A DNA stretch of 64,000 nucleotides from Chitinophagaceae bacterium. GTDB taxonomy: Bacteria; Bacteroidota; Bacteroidia; Chitinophagales; Chitinophagaceae. The translations under genes and the position numbers were made by a program. Positions 57,446 to 64,000 of the stretch are shown here, in pieces. The stretch covers positions 124,001 through 188,000 of the forward strand of contig JANPZZ010000009.1 in the NCBI GenBank assembly GCA_024707305.1, given 5' to 3'. Each line of letters starts with the position of its first letter. The first letter of the stretch is position 1. Below the pieces are notes generated by a model. It was not told the origin of the DNA and ran no database searches. It saw only the letters and a list, made by a program, of their open reading frames with translations.

Positions 57446-59197
57446 TTATTGCTGATGATCCTCCGCTGCGGCTTTTAAAAAGTCTTTGATGCCTTCTACA
57501 ATCTTTTCTGCCATTTTCAACTGAAATGATTCCTGAAGAATTAAGTCCTCTTCTTCTGGATTGCTGATAAACAACATTTCAATCAGTGCGTTGGGATATT
57601 CCGTCGGACTGTTGAGCATGAAATTGAAATTGCCTGTATTGCCATAGTCCTTCAGCCCCAGCTCAAGCATTCGTTTATAAATTAAATAACTGAAAGGCCG
57701 GAAGCCGGGATATTTATAAAACGTTCCTGTTCCTTTCGCATTAATCGGATCGCCAGAAGAGTTGAGGTGAAGGCTCACCAACAAATCCGGAAGGCTGTCG
57801 CGATACATCAAAATCCTTTCTTTGTTATCAACAAAGGCTTCGGTAGTGCGTGTCATAATCACTTTTGCGCCCTGGTATTCCAATGCCCTTTTCAACTTAA
57901 GAGATACCGCAAGCGCCATCTCTTTTTCAATGCTGCCCGTAGGTCCGGTAGCACCGCTGTTACCACCACCATGACCCGCATCTACCGCAATCACGAGATT
58001 ACGCAAATCGAGTTTTTGTGGTTGTTGTTTTACACGGATTACGAGGCGGTTTCCTTCGTAATAAATTGCGTGTCCCCAATGTTGTTTATGTTTCAGATCG
58101 ATCGTTACACGAAGCACTTCATCTTCCAGTTGTTCATAGCGCACATTGCTTATTTCTTTTACATTGTCCAGTTGCGTAATCCAGTTGGTATTGCTGGTTG
58201 CACCAAAAATATCCACCACAATGCGCGAAGGGTTTAACTCCTGCATGGATTGGTATGGCAGCCTTGTTTCCAGATTTATTTTTACATAATCAAAAACTGA
58301 ATCGCCATACACACGCCAGTTGCCAGTTAAAGAACGTGCGTCCGGCGTTCCTTTCGGTAGAAATTCCACCACATCATCAGGAATATAAACCGACCGGTAT
58401 TGGGTTAACTGTACACGGTACAGGTCGTTTACTTTGCCCGTTACACGCAGGGGTATCAAAGAATCGATATACCCGATTTTTGCCCCACCCAGCCGGTCTT
58501 CACCAATGCCGTACAGCAAATGTGCGAGGCGACCTTTTGTTATGATACGGTCTGATGGCAGCGTATGTAACATGGTGTACTTATGAGGTGTTCGTCGGCT
58601 CACTGTATTACCGGAACTATCGCGCAAACGCACCTGGATATACGCGTTGGAGAAAGTATCCGTTACTTTAAACTCATATTCACCCTGGTAAAAACCAGGA
58701 ACAGGATTCGATGCCGTTACCGGCATCTCATACAACTTCACAGAATCGGCAACCCAGACTTCTGACCGTGGCAATGCTTTTACACGGAAGAAGATTTTGT
58801 CTCCGGGTTTTGCGATCATATTTCCCGCAGGGTTGATAGTGATGCTCGCAATCTCTAATGTTTTTACAACTTCGGGAGCTGTAGGTACACTATAACGATA
58901 CACCAGTTTTTTTGTAGCCGAAGCTTCACCAGATTTTGCAAGCAGTGTAAAATTATTTTCGCCGGGTTGCAGTTTTAGTTCAGCCGCAAATCCGCCAGAG
59001 CTATACACTTTCACTTCTTTGCCATTCAATGTCAACACGCAGCTTTTGCAGGTACTTCCGGAAATATATTGTGTGCTTGCACGCACCACAGTTGTTTCAC
59101 GCGTGGGTTGCACAAGTTTAATAAAAGGTTTTCCCTGCGCATACATTTCTGTATCCATCAACATCGCTAAACAAATGATAAAGAATCCTGATTTCAT
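57446..59197 (-). CDS. amiC: N-acetylmuramoyl-L-alanine amidase (Amidase_3) with N-terminal beta domains
   Basis: This 583-aa protein has a signal peptide (about 1-20) and beta-rich modules (25-395) that include an AMIN-like segment (SRIVVDIFGATSNTNW). A C-terminal Amidase_3 domain (about 400-580) follows with zinc ligands His409 (VIAVDAGHGG), Glu424 (GSIEKEM) and His477 (LVSLHLNS), and the catalytic Glu in NALIEMLFIS. It cleaves the amide between MurNAc and L-alanine in peptidoglycan, probably during cell separation. The AMIN part would direct it to septal or outer-membrane sites. Upstream is cardiolipin synthase on the same strand. The symbol is by family only. Confidence 0.9.
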   Translation of the reverse strand: MKSGFFIICLAMLMDTEMYAQGKPFIKLVQPTRETTVVRASTQYISGSTCKSCVLTLNGKEVKVYSSGGFAAELKLQPGENNFTLLAKSGEASATKKLVYRYSVPTAPEVVKTLEIASITINPAGNMIAKPGDKIFFRVKALPRSEVWVADSVKLYEMPVTASNPVPGFYQGEYEFKVTDTFSNAYIQVRLRDSSGNTVSRRTPHKYTMLHTLPSDRIITKGRLAHLLYGIGEDRLGGAKIGYIDSLIPLRVTGKVNDLYRVQLTQYRSVYIPDDVVEFLPKGTPDARSLTGNWRVYGDSVFDYVKINLETRLPYQSMQELNPSRIVVDIFGATSNTNWITQLDNVKEISNVRYEQLEDEVLRVTIDLKHKQHWGHAIYYEGNRLVIRVKQQPQKLDLRNLVIAVDAGHGGGNSGATGPTGSIEKEMALAVSLKLKRALEYQGAKVIMTRTTEAFVDNKERILMYRDSLPDLLVSLHLNSSGDPINAKGTGTFYKYPGFRPFSYLIYKRMLELGLKDYGNTGNFNFMLNSPTEYPNALIEMLFISNPEEEDLILQESFQLKMAEKIVEGIKDFLKAAAEDHQQ

Positions 59198-59278
59198 GTA
59201 GAGTATAAAAATTAGATAAAGCTATGCATTTTACTAGGCCATTTTCGGCGGTTGCCCGATATTAACAAAGGAATAGGC

Positions 59279-60723
59279 TTACATCAATGGAGAAGCCAGG
59301 CGTGCCACTTTCTCAAACAAAACGCGGTAGAACCTCCTGTTGGCCCAGCGTTCGGGATCAATGCGTTCGGCGTCTTCCAGGTCTTTGAAAAACAAATCCC
59401 GCATATGTTGTGCCACTTCCGTATCATAAACAAAAGCGTTCACTTCAAAATTCAATTCAAAACTCCGGTGGTCCATATTTGCAGAACCAATCACACTCAG
59501 CATTCCATCGGCAACGAGTGTTTTTGAATGAATGAACCCTTTACGGTATTGATAGATTTCCACCCCTGCGGCCATCAGATCAGTATAATAAGAACGTGCA
59601 GCAGCGTTTACAAAACGACTATCCGATTTCCACGGTACCAGGAGTTTAACTTTCAAACCACTTAATGCCGCAATAGAGATGGCTTCCAGCATACTATCGC
59701 CGGGAATAAAATAGGGTGTCGTAATCAACAACTCTTTTTCAGCCAGATAAATCGCCTGTAACAATGAAAAAAGAATTGCAGGATGGTCGGAGTCCGGACC
59801 ACTTGCAGCTATTTGTACTACGGTATCGCTGCTTTGCTCGGGCGTAGTGGAAAATAAAAACTCATGCGATTCAATTTGCTGCCCCTTGCAAAATTGCCAG
59901 TCGCAAAGAAATAGGTATTGCAGATAATAAACTCCGGGACCATCAATGCGCAAATGCGTATCGCGCCAGAATTTGGAAGACCCTGTTTATTGACATAATT
60001 ATCGCTCACATTCATGCCGCCTGTAAAAGCCGTTTTACCATCAATCACTACTATCTTCCGGTGGTTGCGATAATTAATACGGTTAGCCAACAGCAGGAAA
60101 ATAACGCGATGGAATGGAAAAGCTTTCACGCCCGCTTCGCGCATGCGTGGCACCAGTTTTTTTCGAATCGCGCGACTACCGAAATCATCATAAATCACTC
60201 TCACCTGTACGCCCTGCCGGGCTTTTTCCATCAGCAGTTCTGCAAACTGTGTTCCTATTTCATCATCTTCAAAAATGTAGTATTCGATATGAATGTGGTG
60301 TTCAGCTTTGCGGATGGCATCCATCAGCTCCGGAAATTTTTCTTCGCCATTTACCAGCACTTTCACACGGTTGTTGCGGGTAGGCAGGCTCCGCAATCCG
60401 CGAGAAAGTAATGATGCCAGTTCGCGGTTTTGCTTCAGTTCCGGCTGCTTTGCCAACGATGAAGTGAGGGTATATTTCTCAATCGTGCTACGCAGGCTTT
60501 CCAACAAGTCTTCATCCACCAGCCATTTACCATTGTACAGTTTTCGTTTGCGATAATTAATTCCAAAAGAAAAATAAAAGACCATTCCCGCCACCGGCAG
60601 AAAGATGGCAATTAAAAGATATGCCAGGGTTTTGGATGAGGTGCGCGTATCGTAAATAATGCGCAGACAAACTGTCAGCAGAATGCCAATATAGAGTAGC
60701 TCAATGATTAATACCCAGTTCAT
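59279..60723 (-). CDS. cls: Cardiolipin synthase (PLD type), one frame break
   Basis: Corrected length is 481 aa. Two N-terminal membrane helices (WVLIIELLYIGILLTVCLRI; TLAYLLIAIFLPVAGMVFYF) precede two phospholipase D HKD motifs, the first NHRKIVVIDGKTAFTGG and the second GFIHSKTLVADGMLSVIGS. It condenses phosphatidylglycerol into cardiolipin at the inner membrane. The T3 run at 59972-59974 is one base short; adding it gives GLPKFWRDTHLRIDGPG. Both HKD motifs are intact. The start is 60723 (MNWVLIIEL). It is followed after 81 nt by the amidase gene. Confidence 0.9.
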
Positions 60724-60781
60724 ATCATATGAAGATAAGTCAAACCGATAGTTTTGGTACACTCGTTGCAAGTAAGTCGCT

Positions 60782-61072
60782 ATGGCTGCATCTGAATTTC
60801 ATATTGTTCTCCAGATTAAAACCCCTGATGGGTTTGAGCCTTTTGGCAAGTTTAAATTGGGTACTGATCGCAAATTTGCTGAGAATATTTTTCGCCAGTT
60901 AAATGGCGAAGCGGAATGTGGTTATAACGACTTGCTGCAAATTGATCTGGTGGAGGTGGGTGAAAGGCTGCCGCGCCAGTTGAAAATGATCAGTTGCTGC
61001 CTGGAGGATATTGCTGAGAATTGCCGCATCATCACCCGCGAAGTTTTTAAATATCGTTCGTTGGAGCCTTAG
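60782..61072 (+). CDS. Small conserved-looking cytosolic protein
   Basis: 96 aa with no signal or membrane segment; mixed alpha/beta (FHIVLQIKTPDGFEPFGKFK, LLQIDLVEVGERLPRQLKM, CCLEDIAENCRIITREVFKY). The family is not recognised. It is divergent from cls and overlaps the kinase gene tail to tail by 4 nt. Confidence 0.6.
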   Translation: MAASEFHIVLQIKTPDGFEPFGKFKLGTDRKFAENIFRQLNGEAECGYNDLLQIDLVEVGERLPRQLKMISCCLEDIAENCRIITREVFKYRSLEP

Positions 61073-62349
61073 TTCCCCCCTTTAATAGGGAACGATGCCT
61101 TTACCTGGCAACCCGTACCCGGTTTAGCATCAAACACCACCGTTCCCTGAAAAAGCTCGAGCCTGCCCCTGATGTTGCGCATGCCCGTGCCTTCGCCCAC
61201 TGTAGCCAGATCAAAGCCTTTGCCGTCATCTCTAATAATCACCTGCACGGAAGTGTCTACAACCGAAACAGTGATATCAATATTTTCGGCCTCCGCGTAT
61301 TTAACGCAATTGTTCAATTGCTCCTGCACAATGCGATAGATCATCAACTTCTGGTCGGTTCCCAACAAATCATTGATACGTTCATCTACCCAGACATTAA
61401 TCTTCATGGGGCTTACTCTTACAATGTAAGATGTAAGTAGCTGGAGTGCATCCTGCAGTGTTTGCTCTTCAAAACGTGGAGGCTTCAGGTTCGCAGAAAG
61501 TGCGCGTAATTCCTGTACAGAAAGATTCAGCATTTCCCGGATCTTATCAGCTGTCACTTTTATATCCGGCGAATCTGGTTTTAATGTACCAGCATACAGG
61601 CTGGCCACACTTAACACCTGTGCAATATTATCATGTAGTTCTTCGGCCCAGCGATTCCGCTCTTTTTCTTCTGCCTGAATGATACTGCGTGATAGCTCGG
61701 CTTTCTGTTTTAACTGTTGCTGATAATAATTTGCTTCCAGCTGGCGAAATTCAGTCAGATCCTGAATCGCCCCGATCACGCCAAATGGTTTGCCCCAGTC
61801 ATCTTTCATGATGTAAAGACTGTGCAAGACATTCTTAATTTCTCCCGATGCACTTAAAGCACGGTATTCTTCCCGCCAAAAATTGATACCTGCCTGCATA
61901 GCGGCATCAGACTGACTCAACACACGCTGCAGGTCATCGGGGTGAATATGTGTTTCCCAAAATTTACGTCCGTTATAAATCACCCCTTCCTCTTTTATTC
62001 CAAGTATCTGGCGGAGTGTTGCGTTAAACAACACCCTGTCTTCACGAATATTGTATTCATAAATACCTTCCTTGGTTGCAGTAATCAAAGCATCGGTTTT
62101 CTTTTCCATCGCTTTGTACTCTTCCAGTGAGCGATTCATTTTACTATAGAAACCACGGCTGATAAAATAGAGGAAAACGGTAGAAAGCAGAATGAAGAAA
62201 ACACCTTTGTAGCGTTCAATGGTTTGCAATTTATTTACATCGCCACCTGCAAGCTTTTCGGCAAGTTGACCGCTAAAGAAAATCCATAGCGTCCCCAAAA
62301 TGAGGTAAGCCAAACTTAATCTGACGGATACCGGTATTTTCGACAACAT
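61069..62349 (-). CDS. PAS sensor histidine kinase of the HisKA_3 (NarX/DegS-like) type
   Basis: 426 aa: two membrane helices (about 8-25 and 48-66) with a short loop, a PAS domain (about 85-205, ITATKEGIYEYNIREDRVLF, FWETHIHPDDLQRV), a HisKA_3 region with the phospho-acceptor His239 (ERNRWAEELHDNIAQVLSVA) and a HATPase with DDGKGFDLATVGEGTGMRNI. The loop between helices is too small for a large ligand domain, so sensing is probably in the PAS or membrane. No response regulator is next to it. It overlaps the small gene at 60782-61072 tail to tail. Confidence 0.9.
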   Translation of the reverse strand: MLSKIPVSVRLSLAYLILGTLWIFFSGQLAEKLAGGDVNKLQTIERYKGVFFILLSTVFLYFISRGFYSKMNRSLEEYKAMEKKTDALITATKEGIYEYNIREDRVLFNATLRQILGIKEEGVIYNGRKFWETHIHPDDLQRVLSQSDAAMQAGINFWREEYRALSASGEIKNVLHSLYIMKDDWGKPFGVIGAIQDLTEFRQLEANYYQQQLKQKAELSRSIIQAEEKERNRWAEELHDNIAQVLSVASLYAGTLKPDSPDIKVTADKIREMLNLSVQELRALSANLKPPRFEEQTLQDALQLLTSYIVRVSPMKINVWVDERINDLLGTDQKLMIYRIVQEQLNNCVKYAEAENIDITVSVVDTSVQVIIRDDGKGFDLATVGEGTGMRNIRGRLELFQGTVVFDAKPGTGCQVKASFPIKGGN

Positions 62350-62418
62350 CTTTGGGGGTTAGTGAAGAGACTATTCTAAGTTAATGAAAAAACGATAGAA
62401 TATATGTTGTTAAATTTA

Positions 62419-63300
62419 TCAACCCAAAAACTCAACCGATGTCATATTGAGTGAACCACCCACCAGTTCATCGTTGAAGAATTTCGGCTCTTCATTTTTT
62501 TCCTGCAACCCAAGTGTATAAAGTAAGGGATAATAATGGTCGGGCGTAGGAATGGCGAGGCTGGCAGCTCTACCCATTTTTTCATAATGAATTAAAGTAT
62601 TATGATCACGCAGGCGGATTTTATCTTTGAACTGCGCATGCATTTCCTGTGCCCAATCATAGCCAAAACCTGGTACATCCAGTTTATCCCAGGCCACCAT
62701 CCGCAGGTTGTGAACCATGTTTCCGCTACCTAAAATCATCACGCCTTTTTTTCGCAGTGAAGCCAGTTCGCGTGCAAGGTCGTAATGATATTGCGCAGGT
62801 TTGCCATAATCAATACTCAGCTGAATAACGGGAATGGATGCATCGGGATACATCTGGCGTAACACGCTCCAGGTGCCATGGTCCAGTCCCCAGTCATGAT
62901 CCAGTTCAATCGATGCCGCTTTTACAATTTCCTTTGTTTCCGCAGCCAGCTCAGGGGCGCCCGGCGCGGGATATTGCACGTCAAACAACTCCTGCGGAAA
63001 CCCGCCAAAATCATGGATGGTGCGTGGCTGGTCCATGGCCGTTACTCTTGTACCCTTTGTGAGCCAGTGAGCGGATATCACGAGTATCGCCGCAGGACGA
63101 TCCAGCGACTGCGCTTTCTTCGACCATTCCCGGCTGAAAGCGTTCGATTCTATACCATTCATCGGAGAACCATGCCCCACAAATAATAAAGGCGCCATCT
63201 CCGACCGCTGCGGCAAGTCGCCCGAAAATTTTCTCAATCCTGCAAGTGTGCTCATACCCAGTCCTCCAATTAATGTGTAAAGAAATTGTTTTCGCTCCAT
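62419..63300 (-). CDS. ygiD: Extradiol ring-cleavage dioxygenase (YgiD/DODA-like)
   Basis: This 293-aa zinc- or iron-dependent protein of the LigB/DODA superfamily has metal ligands His43 (VGHGSPMNG), His78 (VISAHWLTKG) and, later, His141 (LDHGTWSVL) and His197 (GNMVHNLRM). Members open 4,5-DOPA rings in vitro; the physiological substrate is not known. An N-terminal hydrophobic stretch (FLYTLIGGLGMSTLAGL) suggests export, possibly by Tat, but no twin-arginine is clear. The start is 63300 (MERKQFLYT); an upstream ATG at 63318 is less likely. Confidence 0.87.
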   Translation of the reverse strand: MERKQFLYTLIGGLGMSTLAGLRKFSGDLPQRSEMAPLLFVGHGSPMNGIESNAFSREWSKKAQSLDRPAAILVISAHWLTKGTRVTAMDQPRTIHDFGGFPQELFDVQYPAPGAPELAAETKEIVKAASIELDHDWGLDHGTWSVLRQMYPDASIPVIQLSIDYGKPAQYHYDLARELASLRKKGVMILGSGNMVHNLRMVAWDKLDVPGFGYDWAQEMHAQFKDKIRLRDHNTLIHYEKMGRAASLAIPTPDHYYPLLYTLGLQEKNEEPKFFNDELVGGSLNMTSVEFLG

Positions 63301-63502
63301 GACCACAAAGGTAAACAATTCAATGTTTAAACATCGTTAAGAACTGATATAGAAAATAAATGATTCGTTAACACGTGAAAACGGTTCCTGACCCACGCAG
63401 TTCCGCAATGCCGGCATTCGTAAAGTTCCCATTAAAAACGAGTATTTCTGGTCTTCCAGGTTATTTAAAAATTTAATTGTTTTGTGATAAGAAATTCGCC
63501 CC

Positions 63503-63715
63503 ATGCAACTGATGATGTTCATAGGAAATGACCTGATTGAATCGGTAACCATTAGCCAGGAGAATCTGCCCAAGCCGGGTTACCTGGGTAGCTTTAAGAG
63601 AAGTCTTAAACAAAAATACCGCGAGCTGATTCTTCAGTATCCCGATCCCCCTGAATTTTTAGTGGTGGATAACCTAAACGTGGCTGCGCCTGTTGCTCAA
63701 CAGCAGACTGCCTGA
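63503..63715 (+). CDS. Small protein of unknown function
   Basis: 70 aa: MQLMMFIGNDLIESVTIS then a basic middle (PGYLGSFKRSLKQKYRELIL) and an acidic/hydrophobic end (PEFLVVDNLNVAAPVAQQQT). No domain is recognised; the composition is gene-like and a terminator follows, so it is probably real. Confidence 0.5.
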   Translation: MQLMMFIGNDLIESVTISQENLPKPGYLGSFKRSLKQKYRELILQYPDPPEFLVVDNLNVAAPVAQQQTA

Positions 63716-63777
63716 TAGTTAAGGTTTAACTTATTTTCCGCTAACGATTTATTGCGCCTAAAGTGGTACCAAAATAA

Positions 63778-63837
63778 ATGTGCTGCTGTTACCTTCTTTC
63801 TGTGTTCATGAATGGTAACTGCAGCACATGATTTTTT
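63778..63837 (+). terminator. Intrinsic terminator after the small gene
   Basis: ATGTGCTGC-T-GTTACC pairs with GGTAAC-T-GCAGCACAT (one T-T mismatch, 20-nt loop), followed by ATTTTTT. Confidence 0.75.
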
Positions 63838-63859
63838 GCACCATTAATAGCGGTCCAAT

Positions 63860-64000
63860 CTATATCCGCGCTACGCTTCTTTCTACAAAGGCGGTAAGGT
63901 CGGCTCCTTTTAATAAACCGAGACTTAAACGTGCCAGGTCGAATGCATGTTTTGCCAGGTCTTTCTGTTCGTCGCCGGTAGCGGTCAACAGGCGATCCGC
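63860..64000 (-). CDS. htpG: HtpG-like chaperone C-terminus (gene runs off the right edge)
   Basis: 46 codons plus stop; the 5' part lies beyond 64000. The end LAKHAFDLARLSLGLLKGAD...FVERSVARI matches the C-terminal helices of the Hsp90-type chaperone HtpG in Bacteroidota. Only this part is visible, so the call rests on a short stretch. Confidence 0.65.
   Translation of the reverse strand, partial: ADRLLTATGDEQKDLAKHAFDLARLSLGLLKGADLTAFVERSVARI

Overview
This window looks like a chromosomal segment of a Bacteroidota bacterium, most likely of the Chitinophagaceae type. The evidence is a SprE/PorW-type type IX secretion protein and a PorG-like barrel, a bactofilin, a CarboxypepD_reg-type TonB receptor, a CusA-TolC fusion, HYC_CC_PP and short-form AMP nucleosidase genes, frequent TAnnTTTG -7 boxes and a lack of clear Shine-Dalgarno sites. 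No tRNA, rRNA, CRISPR array, transposase or phage gene was seen.

Layout. 0-10 kb: a truncated secreted DMFase-beta-like protein, a proline-iminopeptidase-like lipoprotein, an amidohydrolase lipoprotein, a class I glutamine amidotransferase near an ATP-grasp-like protein, and tex. 10-22.4 kb: a minus-strand metal (probably copper) handling island made of a HYC_CC_PP protein, a HMA protein with a Cys-rich metallothionein-like tail, a second HMA protein, a thioredoxin-like protein, a barrel protein, a TonB receptor with a CxxC in its plug, a small conserved protein, CusA-TolC and CusB. 22.4-32 kb: putative porin, purine nucleoside phosphorylase, lipoprotein, sucC, GluQ-RS, barrel protein, SprT-like protein, membrane protein, bactofilin and a membrane coiled-coil protein. 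32-43 kb: SprE/PorW, penicillin-binding protein 1A, cysE-cysM, a lone HsdR_N-like protein, AMP nucleosidase and a double-cassette ABC ATPase. 43-54 kb: a 1261-aa TraB/GumN protein, queA behind a structured leader, an AOS-family PLP enzyme, ubiX, GH18, GH5 and a Crp/Fnr regulator. 54-64 kb: PorG-like barrel, aldo/keto reductase, EamA transporter, amidase, cardiolipin synthase, histidine kinase, extradiol dioxygenase, small proteins and the htpG 3' end.

Two features cut across the window. First, at least 17 single-nucleotide frame breaks interrupt otherwise intact genes, nearly all in homopolymer runs, seven short by one base and ten long by one. This looks like uncorrected sequencing error rather than gene decay, so I give the frame-corrected gene extents. 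Second, several families of short-unit repeats (CATTTCC, GGCAAAC, CGATGRC and CGTGAGGCGTGA types) fill intergenic regions, and in seven cases they begin 0 to 3 nt from a stop codon or include it. This is the most unusual non-coding signal here.

Functionally, the metal island would combine outer-membrane handling (TonB receptor, barrel), periplasmic binding (HMA, Cys-rich tail, thioredoxin-like) and export (CusBA-TolC). The rest is mostly housekeeping, envelope and glycan-degradation genes.
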